From contig NZ_CP011102.1 in NCBI RefSeq assembly GCF_003534205.1, positions 1,562,036 through 1,626,035 on the forward strand: a stretch of 64,000 nt of DNA, in the 5' to 3' direction. The translations under genes were made by a program, and so were the position numbers. This DNA comes from Listeria weihenstephanensis (GTDB lineage: Bacteria; Bacillota; Bacilli; Lactobacillales; Listeriaceae). The notes under the pieces were generated by a model. That model was not told the origin of the DNA, did no database searches, and saw only the letters and a list, made by a program, of their open reading frames with translations. Of the stretch, positions 56,280 through 64,000 are shown piece by piece (the first letter of the stretch is position 1; every line of letters begins with the position of its first letter).

Positions 56280-56308
56280 ATTGTATCATGATTTTTTTTA
56301 TTTGCCAA
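56280..56308 (-). promoter_or_regulatory. Promoter of tRNA-Ser
   Basis: On the minus strand, TTGGCA (56308-56303), a 17-bp spacer and TACAAT (56285-56280), just upstream of the tRNA. Confidence 0.8.
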
Positions 56309-56350
56309 TACCTAAATGAAAAATTTTTTTTAAAAATCACAGAAATAGCT

Positions 56351-56623
56351 TTATTTATTTTTCCAACGATCAAATTGTTTTAATTGAATCGGATAGCTTA
56401 GTTTCATAATTGCTTTTGACGCAGTGCTCCCGTCGCCTTCATTAATTGTAGCGATACCTTTTTCCTTCATTTGCTCAAACGTAATTTTTGGATCTATAAA
56501 AGCACCATTTTCATAGCAGTATTGGCAGTATAGATCGGATTTATTCGTATCTTTCTCTGTGCCACGGACGTCCAATCCATTCATTACTAATGGCATACCA
56601 CAACTCTGGCAAAATTTCTTCAT
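56351..56623 (-). CDS. Small zinc-ribbon protein
   Basis: 90 residues. CQSCGMPL near the N-terminus and CQYCYENG downstream give a four-cysteine zinc ribbon (zf-ribbon_6-like), followed by TFEQMKEKGIATI and a helical tail. Function unknown. Start follows AGAGGAG. A lineage-type gene beside tRNA-Ser. Confidence 0.83.
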   Translation of the reverse strand: MKKFCQSCGMPLVMNGLDVRGTEKDTNKSDLYCQYCYENGAFIDPKITFEQMKEKGIATINEGDGSTASKAIMKLSYPIQLKQFDRWKNK

Positions 56624-56816
56624 GATAAATCAGCTCCTCTATTTTTTCGATATCAAAAATGTTTAGGTTAAAAGTGATTTCATCGTAAATTACAAGGTTG
56701 CTCCAATGGCAAAAGAACCGAATATTCCTGATTTGAACAGGAAATTATAACTACTTAAACATAACATGTAAGCAGATAACGGTCAAACATTACCAAAATA
56801 TATTACAAAAGGTCGA

Positions 56817-56845
56817 TTGCAACCTAATCTAAATCACAGTACAAT
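56817..56845 (+). promoter_or_regulatory. Promoter of the 56.9-kb gene
   Basis: TTGCAA (56817-56822), a 17-bp spacer and TACAAT (56840-56845). Confidence 0.7.
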
Positions 56846-56880
56846 AAAAACATACTTTGATTATAAAAGGGTGAAAAACG

Positions 56881-57354
56881 ATGCATAACCAGCTGATATC
56901 GAATGAGATAACGAAGCTTTTTGCCAAAGAAATTTTTGTTTTTGCAGAGTTTTGGTTTGATAACTATTATAAGCAAGATATGAATAGTGAGATTCTGGTA
57001 GATCATCCGGATTTTATTCGAATCTATCGTCCTCAAATTGTCACGACGGTAGCGAATGGACATAGAGCGGTTAGCGGCGGTGAATACTCGCAGACAGCAT
57101 ACTATCGTTTGGGTTTGACAGAAGCACAAAATGGTTTGACGGTTACAGATGCACATCGAAATCGCAATTCTTTTGAAGCGGCGACAAAAGCATTTTTAAA
57201 GAAACGGATATCAGAAGGGGAAATGGCTATTTCGGATAGGGAAGTTGTTTTTTATCTGGATGAACTAAGCAAGTTTCATGATGTTATTATGCCAGTTATT
57301 ATCCAAGGTTATACTGATTATGCGGGGAAAAGCAATAATAAAAAAGACGTCTGA
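56881..57354 (+). CDS. Uncharacterised 157-residue protein
   Basis: 157 residues, cytosolic, no recognised domain. Aromatic-rich N-terminal half (FVFAEFWFDNYYKQDMN), then HRAVSGGEYSQTAYYRLGL and a charged C-terminal helix. Own promoter and the start 2 bp after GGGTGAAAAACG-type site (weak ribosome site). Its 3' end overlaps a bidirectional terminator. I cannot name a family. Confidence 0.65.
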   Translation: MHNQLISNEITKLFAKEIFVFAEFWFDNYYKQDMNSEILVDHPDFIRIYRPQIVTTVANGHRAVSGGEYSQTAYYRLGLTEAQNGLTVTDAHRNRNSFEAATKAFLKKRISEGEMAISDREVVFYLDELSKFHDVIMPVIIQGYTDYAGKSNNKKDV

Positions 57355-57396
57355 ATGCAAACGGAGCCAATAAGCTCTTGCATTCAGACGTTTTTA
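57341..57396. terminator. Bidirectional terminator
   Basis: AAAAAGACGTCTGAATGCAA pairs with TTGCATTCAGACG plus T, an almost 15-bp stem. Serves two convergent genes. Confidence 0.85.
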
Positions 57397-57402
57397 CGTT
57401 AT

Positions 57403-57801
57403 TTATTGGTCCATGTACACAACTTCCCATAAATGCCCATTAATATCTTGGAAGCTCCAGCTATACATAAAGCCTTCATCCATTTTCGGGTTAGACGTTG
57501 TTCCGCCAGCAGCGAGCGCTTTTTCTACAATTTGATCCACTTCCTCGCGACTATCGGCCGAAATAGTGATGATCGCTTCTGTGATCGTTTTTGCGTCTGC
57601 AATACTCTTTTTTGTGAAATTTTGGAAAAAACTATTGACGAGTAGCATAATGAACGTGTTTTCATTCAATATCATACATGTCGCATTTTGATCCGTAAAC
57701 TGTGGGTTAAATTCAAAACCAAGGGCTGTGAAAAAGGTGACCGACTTATCAAGATCATCCACTGGCAAATTGACAAAAAGCATTTTTGGCTGTGTCGCCA
57801 T
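57403..57801 (-). CDS. VOC-family (glyoxalase-like) protein
   Basis: 132-residue VOC-fold protein. N-terminal MLFVNLPVDDLDKSVTFFTALGFEF and C-terminal DEGFMYSWSFQDINGHLWEVVYMD; Glu in the last strand is a typical metal ligand. Often annotated as lactoylglutathione-lyase-like or antibiotic resistance-like, but function is not proven. Start follows GAGGAGG. Confidence 0.87.
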   Translation of the reverse strand: MATQPKMLFVNLPVDDLDKSVTFFTALGFEFNPQFTDQNATCMILNENTFIMLLVNSFFQNFTKKSIADAKTITEAIITISADSREEVDQIVEKALAAGGTTSNPKMDEGFMYSWSFQDINGHLWEVVYMDQ

Positions 57802-57845
57802 TTCTTTAACCTCCTCTTATTTCCTACATTCTAGTATACCCAGTT

Positions 57846-58487
57846 TTATGATTTTAACTCTTCAATAAAAGCATCTAAACGAGCGGTGCTTTTCGTATTG
57901 GCGCTACACGTTAAGCTGTCGGCACATACATATTGACCAATCGCCCGGAAGTTATCTGTATTGCCTCGCGCTTTAATATCCGCTTTAAACAAACCAACGC
58001 GCTCATCCTGATGGCAAAAAGCGCAAATTCCTTTTTTAGAGGAAGGCGTAAAATTGCCTTGGACACCAGTTAGCTGGCCTTTATGAGGTGCGATGATGAA
58101 TTTTTTCTGAGCGCCAGTATCATTCCAACCGAGAAAAACCAAGCGTTCCATGTCCTCTTTTTCGAGGTGAGGGGCCTTTAATTTTTTTACTTTAGGAAAT
58201 AATTTTTTCACAACGGCGTCATCCACGAGTGGAAAGGGCAGTAGATAGGGTTGCAGTTTCTGGTCGAATTCTGCAAGCTCCTCCTCTGAATGAATGTGAA
58301 ATATCTCAGCAATAAGTTTTTCCTGTTCGCTATCTAGAATGTCAAAAACGCCATTAGCTTTGTCTATACACGAGAAACGAAGCGCGTTCTTAACACCTTC
58401 GTCATTGGTATTTTGCGCGCCATAAAAAGCATTAGCCGCCTGTTTAAGAATAAAGTGATAATTAGCATTGGTAATAAAAGCTTGCAT
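57846..58487 (-). CDS. FusB/FusC-family EF-G-binding protein
   Basis: 213 residues. N-terminal helical domain and C-terminal treble-clef zinc finger with CAFCHQDERVGLFKADIKAR and YVCADSLTCSAN, the Cys set that binds zinc and EF-G in FusB/FusC. In staphylococci these free stalled EF-G from ribosomes and give fusidic acid resistance; chromosomal relatives occur in Listeria and other Firmicutes. Lies directly after a TetR gene (3-bp gap) in the same direction, so is likely controlled by it. Confidence 0.88.
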   Translation of the reverse strand: MQAFITNANYHFILKQAANAFYGAQNTNDEGVKNALRFSCIDKANGVFDILDSEQEKLIAEIFHIHSEEELAEFDQKLQPYLLPFPLVDDAVVKKLFPKVKKLKAPHLEKEDMERLVFLGWNDTGAQKKFIIAPHKGQLTGVQGNFTPSSKKGICAFCHQDERVGLFKADIKARGNTDNFRAIGQYVCADSLTCSANTKSTARLDAFIEELKS

Positions 58488-58490
58488 TAT

Positions 58491-59066
58491 TTACATCTCC
58501 TTTTGTGTTCCTTGAAAAAAGAACCGCTCCGTAAGTGCCACGATCTGATCTTCCAGAACGCCTTCTTTCAATAAAAAATCAAAAATATCAGGGTCGAACA
58601 AATGAATAAAATAAGATACTAAAAAAGGAGTGGGGTAGACGGGATCGAGTATTCGTTGTTTCTGCAAATGTTTAAAAAGAATAGCCAATTCCTCGTATAT
58701 CCGCTCAAAAAGTTGCTTCAATTCCGAGTCAGTATTTCTATCCGGCTTATTTTGCAAAACTAATATAAAATAGGGGTTCCGAATAATGGTACGAATAAGT
58801 GTTTTAAGCTTCATCAAGCTGTCATCTACATTAATCATTGTCTCGCGCATCATCTGCAAAAAGTTGTGCGCATTGCGTTCCATAATTCGAGTAACAATTG
58901 CCTCTTTATTGGAAAAATGATTGTAAAGGGTCCCTTTGGAAATACCGACCGCAACAGCTAATTCATCCATATTTAGAGTACCTTCTTTTGTTTGAAACAA
59001 CATGCTTTCTGCTTGCGCAAGTATAAGTTGTTCTCGGTCGTACTTTTGCTGTTCCTTCCAATTCAT
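58491..59066 (-). CDS. TetR/AcrR-family transcriptional regulator
   Basis: 191 residues, start after AGGAGG. N-terminal HTH (LNMDELAVAVGISKGTLYNHFSNKEAI) and a ligand-binding C-terminal helical domain. In an operon with the downstream FusB-type gene, and divergent from azlC. Effector unknown. Confidence 0.9.
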   Translation of the reverse strand: MNWKEQQKYDREQLILAQAESMLFQTKEGTLNMDELAVAVGISKGTLYNHFSNKEAIVTRIMERNAHNFLQMMRETMINVDDSLMKLKTLIRTIIRNPYFILVLQNKPDRNTDSELKQLFERIYEELAILFKHLQKQRILDPVYPTPFLVSYFIHLFDPDIFDFLLKEGVLEDQIVALTERFFFQGTQKEM

Positions 59067-59120
59067 TTAGAGGCCTCCTTTTACGCTCCGAGAAACCATT
59101 TTATAATCATGGTCATTTTT

Positions 59121-59134
59121 TGACTTCGGAGTCA
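59121..59134. promoter_or_regulatory. Candidate TetR operator
   Basis: TGACTTCGGAGTCA, a near-palindrome, lies between the divergent tetR and azlC genes, 55 bp upstream of the tetR start. A further AGTCA-type site occurs downstream. Binding is inferred. Confidence 0.4.
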
Positions 59135-59233
59135 TTTTTAGTAATTATAAAGTCAAAAGCATGAAAAGTCAATACACCCCTGTTCACCAAACACGAATTT
59201 TGATAGGATAGTATAAAAGGGGGATTTTGAAAT

Positions 59234-59938
59234 ATGGGAGATCAAGCTGGGAATATAACGTTTCAACAGGGCGTTAAAGATTGCATCCCGACACTTTTAG
59301 GATACATAAGTATAGGAATTGCCGCTGGAGTCGCAGGGGTTGCTGCTGATTTAAGTGTTTTGGAAGTAACGCTGCTGGCTATCTTCGTCTATGCTGGCGC
59401 TGCGCAGTTTATTATTTGTGCCATGTTACTTACAAACAGCACGACGCTCGCCATTATCGTGACGACATTCATTGTTAATTTTCGTCATTTCTTACTAGGA
59501 GCCACATTAGCGCCACTTTTCCAAAAAGATTCGATGCTCAAAAATATTGGGATTAGCTTGCTCGTTACAGATGAATCGTTTGGGGTCGCATCGATGAAAT
59601 TAGCAAAAAGAGAACCGATTTACAGCGCATGGATGAACGGACTTAACATTACTGCCTACATTGTTTGGATCATTTCGTGCGCAGTAGGGGGCTTAATTGG
59701 CAAACTAATCCCTAATCCTGCTATCTTTGGACTCGATTTCGCACTCACCGCGATGTTTGTTGCCTTGTTTGTTTTTCAGTTACAAAGCGTCCCTAAATCA
59801 AAATTGCGCCACATTATGTTTTTGATCCTATACATGCTAATTTTCATGATAGGCCTTTCATTTATCGTATCAATGAACGTTGCGGTGGTTTTATCTACAC
59901 TCATCGTTGCAACAATTGGGGTGGTGACAGATCGATGA
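59234..59938 (+). CDS. azlC: AzlC, branched-chain amino acid exporter large subunit
   Basis: 234 residues, multi-helix membrane protein of the AzlC family; with AzlD exports branched-chain amino acids or analogues. DCIPTLLGYISIGIAAGVAG and FIVNFRHFLLGATLAP are family hallmarks. Overlaps azlD by 4 bp (ATGA). Divergent from the TetR gene. Confidence 0.92.
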   Translation: MGDQAGNITFQQGVKDCIPTLLGYISIGIAAGVAGVAADLSVLEVTLLAIFVYAGAAQFIICAMLLTNSTTLAIIVTTFIVNFRHFLLGATLAPLFQKDSMLKNIGISLLVTDESFGVASMKLAKREPIYSAWMNGLNITAYIVWIISCAVGGLIGKLIPNPAIFGLDFALTAMFVALFVFQLQSVPKSKLRHIMFLILYMLIFMIGLSFIVSMNVAVVLSTLIVATIGVVTDR

Positions 59939-60258
59939 GTGTAAGCTACGCGTTTATTTTGATGTTACTAGGCTGTTCTCTTGTCACTGCAATTCCACGG
60001 ATGCTACCATTTCTCGTTATGCGGAATATGAACATATCGGAGCCAATTTTAAAATGGTTAAGCTATATCCCGATCTGCATTTTTAGTGCACTGATTATTG
60101 AAAGTTTCATGACAAATGGGGCAGGCGGTTTCCAAATTCATTGGCTGGAACTCGTTGCGGTTATTGCGACGCTGTTGATCTCGCTACTAACTCGAAGTCT
60201 GCTGTGGACTGTTATTCTTGGAGTTGCGATGATGGCAATTTTGCGATTAATTCTGTAG
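59935..60258 (+). CDS. azlD: AzlD, branched-chain amino acid exporter small subunit
   Basis: 107-residue, four-helix partner of AzlC, with AIPRMLPFLVM and LKWLSYIPICIFSALI. Translationally coupled to azlC through the ATGA overlap. Confidence 0.92.
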   Translation: MSVSYAFILMLLGCSLVTAIPRMLPFLVMRNMNISEPILKWLSYIPICIFSALIIESFMTNGAGGFQIHWLELVAVIATLLISLLTRSLLWTVILGVAMMAILRLIL

Positions 60259-60284
60259 CTAGTTCATTAAAAATGAAAAACTCC

Positions 60285-60313
60285 TTGCATTTCATCTGAT
60301 TCCGTGGTAAGAT
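60285..60313 (+). promoter_or_regulatory. Promoter of the tRNA-Leu-like RNA
   Basis: TTGCAT (60285-60290), a 17-bp spacer and TAAGAT (60308-60313); start near 60320. Confidence 0.65.
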
Positions 60314-60334
60314 AGATAACGTTGTAATTTATCA

Positions 60335-60465
60335 TTATCGGTGGCGGAATAGGTAGACGCATTTAGTTGCAAAGAACTTCGAAGCAAAGCAACAATATAT
60401 AAAATACATTTAAACAAATTACAATTTAAATATGAGTTTGTGTGGTGCAAATCCACACCCGATGA
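60335..60465 (+). ncRNA. tRNA-Leu-like RNA with a replaced anticodon region
   Basis: The 5' side TTATCGG-TGGCGGAATAGGTAGACGC reads exactly like the acceptor and D-arm of a tRNA-Leu. The 3' side has a T-arm (GTGTGG-TGCAAAT-CCACAC, with G at position 55 of the loop) and CCGATGA, which pairs with the 5' TTATCGG over 7 bp. Between them lie about 85 nt of AT-rich sequence in place of anticodon and variable arms, with GTTGC/GCAAC and ATTTAAA/TTTAAAT stems but no leucine anticodon loop. Promoter and strong terminator flank it, so it looks like an expressed RNA, not a decayed tRNA, though a pseudogene remains possible. A 6-bp T-stem is also odd. Confidence 0.6.
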
Positions 60466-60469
60466 TCAA

Positions 60470-60508
60470 ATAAAAAAGGCTAGTGAATCAAATCACTAGC
60501 CTTTTTTA
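60470..60508. terminator. Bidirectional terminator after the tRNA-like RNA
   Basis: AAAAAAGGCTAGTGA and TCACTAGCCTTTTTT form a perfect stem with T-runs on both sides; also ends the convergent DUF1361 gene. Confidence 0.9.
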
Positions 60509-61131
60509 TTTGGAAATTTTACGAATGAGAGGTATACAACTACTTGAATTATCACGAAACAGATCATAAAATAAACCATGCGATACGAGAAGGCTGCCAT
60601 CATTTGCTGGATAGAGTAAATCGGATCCGTAAAAAGATACACCGAATGAAGTCTTGCGAATCGGCCTAAATAAATGGCGTAGCTAGATAAAATCGCGATA
60701 CCACTAAAGGAAGCCCAGTAAACAAGAGCGCGTGAGGTCTTGCATCGTAGCATCCACTCATCAAGCATCCACTTCAGCGAAACAAAGCCAGTATATAAAC
60801 CAAAAATAACGCCCACCGTAAGCACTGTAAAACGTTCCCAAATATGCGGATTATTAGAAAATATCCCAATTTGAGCTGCATTTATCCGTAATCCTTCCAA
60901 ATGAAAGAAGTCCGTTAGCAAATAAGGGGCATTGGGGAAAAATAACAACCACAAAAAGGCGATTGGCCAAAAAACATAAGCCTTTCTTTTCTTCTGGTAA
61001 AGTAAGGCGGCTAATTCGAGTGGAATATAAGCGAGCGTTACATTTAAAATTAAAAAATAATAGCCGTCCAATACGAAAATAATATATATAAAGTACATAA
61101 CCAGGAAAATCCTGCACCATTTCATCATCAT
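60496..61131 (-). CDS. DUF1361-family membrane protein
   Basis: 211 residues with about six hydrophobic helices. LTLAYIPLELAALLY and WLLFFPNAPYLLTDFFHL are the DUF1361 signature. Function unknown. Start follows AGGAGTG; the 3' end overlaps the terminator of the neighbouring RNA gene. Confidence 0.88.
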   Translation of the reverse strand: MMMKWCRIFLVMYFIYIIFVLDGYYFLILNVTLAYIPLELAALLYQKKRKAYVFWPIAFLWLLFFPNAPYLLTDFFHLEGLRINAAQIGIFSNNPHIWERFTVLTVGVIFGLYTGFVSLKWMLDEWMLRCKTSRALVYWASFSGIAILSSYAIYLGRFARLHSVYLFTDPIYSIQQMMAAFSYRMVYFMICFVIIQVVVYLSFVKFPNKKG

Positions 61132-61213
61132 GAATCACTCCTTCGCAAGTCATTTTATCAATCGGAGTTGTTTTGAAAACATGGATCCAGATGACAAAAC
61201 TCTAAGTAGTACA

Positions 61214-61249
61214 TAAAAAAGAACGGTAGCAAGAATAAACTACCGTTCC
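61214..61249 (-). terminator. Terminator of the 61.3-kb gene
   Basis: On the minus strand GGAACGGTAG pairs with CTACCGTTC, followed by a T-run. Confidence 0.8.
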
Positions 61250-61255
61250 TAACTA

Positions 61256-61720
61256 TTATACCGTTAATGAAGCTAAATGAACATCTTTATTTGAAATATC
61301 CAAGAAAGGTAACTTCACACGTGTATCCAAGCAATATGCGTTATATAAGAGTGGTTTCAACGATGTGTTTGTGTTATCGATCGTGCCAATAAACCGTTTA
61401 ATTTCTTGATATAGAGTTTCAGGATGCTTTAAAGAAGCAATTTTAGCATCAATTCGATTTTGGCTAACGTTCACATTGGAAATCTGGATAGCTTCATCAA
61501 AATCAGCATTGATGGATTCACGAGTTAACTCTACTTGCGTATAACCATTGTCTGCCCAATCGATTTCAATAATATGACAATCCTCCAAAATTAAAAAATC
61601 ACCCGTCCAAAGTTTGCCATCGATCTCCACGACCATACGTGTTTTAGCAAAGAGCTCTTTGTTACCGTATTTCTTCAAAACATAATCAAACATTTGTAAA
61701 TGCGCGATATCCGTTGTCAT
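61256..61720 (-). CDS. Uncharacterised 154-residue protein
   Basis: 154 residues, no signal, no membrane segment, no domain I can name. Mixed alpha-beta pattern (MVVEIDGKLWTGDFLIL ... IIEIDWADNGYTQVEL). Start follows GAAGGAGATG; its own terminator follows. Stands alone. Confidence 0.7.
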   Translation of the reverse strand: MTTDIAHLQMFDYVLKKYGNKELFAKTRMVVEIDGKLWTGDFLILEDCHIIEIDWADNGYTQVELTRESINADFDEAIQISNVNVSQNRIDAKIASLKHPETLYQEIKRFIGTIDNTNTSLKPLLYNAYCLDTRVKLPFLDISNKDVHLASLTV

Positions 61721-61815
61721 GTCAACATCTCCTTCATGTTTCTATTTTAACATGTTGTGAGTCGTTGAACAAGTGTAGAAAGTGCTATATACCAGTAAAA
61801 AATAGAGGACATCAT

Positions 61816-61845
61816 TTGGGAAATCTATGATGGTTAAGGTATAAT
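61816..61845 (+). promoter_or_regulatory. Promoter of the alpha/beta hydrolase gene
   Basis: TTGGGA (61816-61821), an 18-bp spacer and TATAAT (61840-61845). Confidence 0.65.
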
Positions 61846-61875
61846 AAATGTATATTGGAAGAGGAGGGATCACGG

Positions 61876-62796
61876 GTGCATACAGAATTAAAAATAGAAA
61901 CACATGATCAATCACCGCTACACGTTCATATTTGGGAAGAAGTTCAAAAACCAGTTGGCATTGTACAAATTGTGCACGGAATGGCTGAACATGGCGCGAG
62001 GTACGCAGATTTTGCTCATTATTTGAATGGTCAAGGCTTTATCGTGATAGCAGATGATCATCGTGGTTTTGGTAAGAGTGCGAAAGACGCTTCGATGTTA
62101 GGTCATTTAGCTTTTCCAGATGGATTTGAAGCAATGGTAGCAGACGAAGAAGTTGTTGCTGCCTTTATTAAAGAGCGCCATCCTAACTTACCACACTTCA
62201 TTTTCGGGCACAGTATGGGTAGTTTTATTACGCGTGTACTGATTACGAGATATAAAGTAGGCGCCGCAGTATTAGCCGGAAGCGGTCTGCAACCAGATCC
62301 TATTTTAAAAGCCGGTCTTTTCTACGCAAAACTAAGAGCGAAGAACCACGAGACAAAACGTAGTGCTATTTTACACAAAGCATCATTTTACGGTTTCAAT
62401 CGCGAATTTGCCTCTGAGAAACACCCATTCAGCTGGCTTTCAAGAGACAAAGCAGTTCACAAAACCTATACAGAAGATCCATTTTGCGGGCAAGTGGTTG
62501 GTTCGTTAGGATTTTATCATAGCTTATTATTCGGCATTGAAAAATCACAAAATATCGAGACGATAGAAAAAACGCCAAAAGACGTACCACTATTACTCAT
62601 TTCTGGAAGTAAAGATCCAGTAGGGCATTTCGGTAAAGACGTACCCAAACTAGCTGTAAAATACGAAAAAGCTGGCGTTGGGGATGTGACATTAAAAATT
62701 TACGAAGATGCGCGACATGAACTTACAAATGAGATAAACAAAGAACAAGTTTTTGAAGACGTTGTATCTTGGTATAAGAAACAATTAGGCGAATGA
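61876..62796 (+). CDS. Alpha/beta hydrolase (monoacylglycerol lipase-like)
   Basis: 306 residues. Nucleophile elbow GHSMGSF, oxyanion region VHGMAEHGARY, the D of SGSKDPVG and the final His in DARHELTNE form the expected Ser-Asp-His triad. Similar to lysophospholipase/monoacylglycerol lipases. GTG 61876 follows GAGGAGGGA at 7 bp; a longer TTG start at 61855 includes that site. Confidence 0.9.
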   Translation: MHTELKIETHDQSPLHVHIWEEVQKPVGIVQIVHGMAEHGARYADFAHYLNGQGFIVIADDHRGFGKSAKDASMLGHLAFPDGFEAMVADEEVVAAFIKERHPNLPHFIFGHSMGSFITRVLITRYKVGAAVLAGSGLQPDPILKAGLFYAKLRAKNHETKRSAILHKASFYGFNREFASEKHPFSWLSRDKAVHKTYTEDPFCGQVVGSLGFYHSLLFGIEKSQNIETIEKTPKDVPLLLISGSKDPVGHFGKDVPKLAVKYEKAGVGDVTLKIYEDARHELTNEINKEQVFEDVVSWYKKQLGE

Positions 62797-62813
62797 CTGT
62801 ATCAACGACGAAT

Positions 62814-62858
62814 ATAGCAAAGAAGCGTGGATTTCTATAGTCCACGCTTCTTTGCTAC
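62814..62858. terminator. Long hairpin between the hydrolase gene and proA
   Basis: TAGCAAAGAAGCGTGGA and TCCACGCTTCTTTGCTA form a perfect 17-bp stem between convergent genes; T-tract weak. Confidence 0.75.
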
Positions 62859-64000
62859 TTATTCGCGAATCTGCCCTTCGCCATAAATAATATATTTTGT
62901 AGAAGTTAGCTCGTTCAATCCCATTGGACCGCGAGCATGCAGTTTTTGAGTGCTAATGCCAATTTCAGCGCCAAAACCGAACTCAAAACCATCTGTAAAT
63001 CGAGTGGAGGCGTTCACGTAAACAGCAGCCGCATCGACTTGTTGCAAGAATTTTTGACTTGTAAAATAATTATCCGTCACGATAGCTTCGGAATGTTTTG
63101 TTCCGTACGTATTAATATGGTGAATCGCTTCGTCCACGTCAGATACGACCTTAATCGCTAAAATATAATCGGCATATTCCGTCTCCCAATCGAGCTCTGT
63201 TGCCAGAATCACATCAGGCGAAATGGCTACGACGTGTTTATCACCTCGAACTTCGACATTTTCTGCGCGAAGACGTGCAATAATTGTAGGCAAAAAGTCA
63301 CCGGCAACAGCTTCATGAATGAGCAATGTTTCCGCAGCATTACAAACCGATGGGCGACTTGCTTTTGCATTGACGATGATTTTTGTCGCCATTTCTTGTT
63401 GCGCTTCTTTATCAATATATACATGGCAATTACCAGTTCCAGTTTCAATAACCGGCACCGTCGCATTTTCAAGAACAGCCTGTATCAAACGCGCGCTGCC
63501 ACGCGGAATCAGTACATCAAGGTAAGCGTTCAATTTCATCAATTGCTGTGCTGTTTCTCGTGACGTATCTTCTAGAATCTGGACAGCATCAGCTGGGAAA
63601 TCAGAAGCACTCAGCGACTCACGAATGACTTTCACGAGTGCGAGGTTAGAATGAAATGCTTCACTACCACCACGAAGAATCGTTGCATTTCCAGTTTTGA
63701 AACAAAGAACAGCTGCATCAACAGTAACATTGGGGCGCGATTCATAAATAATCCCGATGACACCAAGAGGGACGCGCTGTTTTCCGATGGTTAGATCAGC
63801 TTCATTTTTCCACATATGCACAACTTCGCCAATCGGGTCAGCGAGAGCGGCTACTTGCTTCACTGCCTTCGCTATATCCTGGATTCGTTCAGGCGTTAGT
63901 CGTAACCGGTCAAGCATGGCGTCTCGCACACCGTTATCAGAAGCCGTAGCTAGATCCTTCTCATTTGCAGCTAAAATTATGTCCGTGTTCGCCATTAATG
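62859..64000 (-). CDS. proA: Gamma-glutamyl phosphate reductase, 5' part outside window
   Basis: Second step of proline synthesis, NADPH-dependent. 378 visible residues from ATG 63995, but the frame stays open to the window edge and the family has about 415 residues with sequence upstream of [14 protein letters not shown], so the true start lies outside. Catalytic cysteine in [14 protein letters not shown]; dehydrogenase motif [14 protein letters not shown]. proB probably lies upstream. Confidence 0.94.
   Translation of the reverse strand, partial: LMANTDIILAANEKDLATASDNGVRDAMLDRLRLTPERIQDIAKAVKQVAALADPIGEVVHMWKNEADLTIGKQRVPLGVIGIIYESRPNVTVDAAVLCFKTGNATILRGGSEAFHSNLALVKVIRESLSASDFPADAVQILEDTSRETAQQLMKLNAYLDVLIPRGSARLIQAVLENATVPVIETGTGNCHVYIDKEAQQEMATKIIVNAKASRPSVCNAAETLLIHEAVAGDFLPTIIARLRAENVEVRGDKHVVAISPDVILATELDWETEYADYILAIKVVSDVDEAIHHINTYGTKHSEAIVTDNYFTSQKFLQQVDAAAVYVNASTRFTDGFEFGFGAEIGISTQKLHARGPMGLNELTSTKYIIYGEGQIRE

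Noticed and set aside
62859-64000. proA considered as N-terminally truncated gene
   Set aside because: The frame remains open to the window edge, so the missing part is only outside the window.

Overview
The window looks like a core-chromosome segment of a low-GC Firmicute, most likely a species of Listeria. Gene content and order match the Listeria/Bacillus housekeeping backbone, and the long Ala-Asp repeat, LPXTG-anchored protein beside ffh and rpsP matches my memory of a Listeria-specific locus. The species cannot be fixed from sequence alone. Both ends are cut: recG lacks its 5' part at the left edge, and proA (minus strand) runs off the right edge.

Positions 1-13.1 kb hold the lipid and protein-secretion block. 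recG is followed by fapR-plsX-fabD-fabG, a tightly packed operon with a FapR operator in its own promoter. acpP has its own promoter, and rnc-smc-ftsY and then ylxM-ffh (signal recognition particle) follow. Positions 13.1-18.9 kb hold a 1145-residue sortase substrate with 342 uninterrupted Ala-Asp dipeptides, plus an uncharacterised 549-residue partner gene. Positions 18.9-23.6 kb hold the rpsP-khpA-ylqD-rimM-trmD block and rplS. A cluster of structured non-coding repeats (three 123-bp units and three ~100-bp units) lies between khpA and ylqD.

Positions 23.7-36.3 kb hold a small VOC protein overlapping an Imm74-like gene and infC-rpmI-rplT, with an attenuator-type leader and an ATT start for infC. 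These are followed by a CMD/cupin pair, an M42 aminopeptidase, an atypical SDR, an NSS-type transporter, a TrmH-family methylase, an HxlR regulator and T-box-controlled pheST. Positions 36.3-51.8 kb hold marR-mmpL, an HD phosphohydrolase, ung, rnhC and the DNA maintenance run zapA-cvpA-polX-mutS2-trxA-uvrC-lysC. Positions 52-55 kb hold tRNA-Arg and the minus-strand operon murI-rph-rdgB-yfcE-like.

From 55.1 kb to proA the window becomes mosaic: yslB, ybaK, tRNA-Ser, then small lineage-specific genes. These include a FusB-type EF-G-binding protein with a TetR regulator, and azlCD. A stand-alone RNA gene follows whose ends read like a tRNA-Leu but whose anticodon region is replaced by about 85 nt of AT-rich sequence; this is the most unusual RNA here. 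A DUF1361 membrane protein, an unknown protein and an alpha/beta hydrolase complete the region. Nearly every transcription unit ends in a clear hairpin terminator, and sigma-A promoters are readable before many of them.
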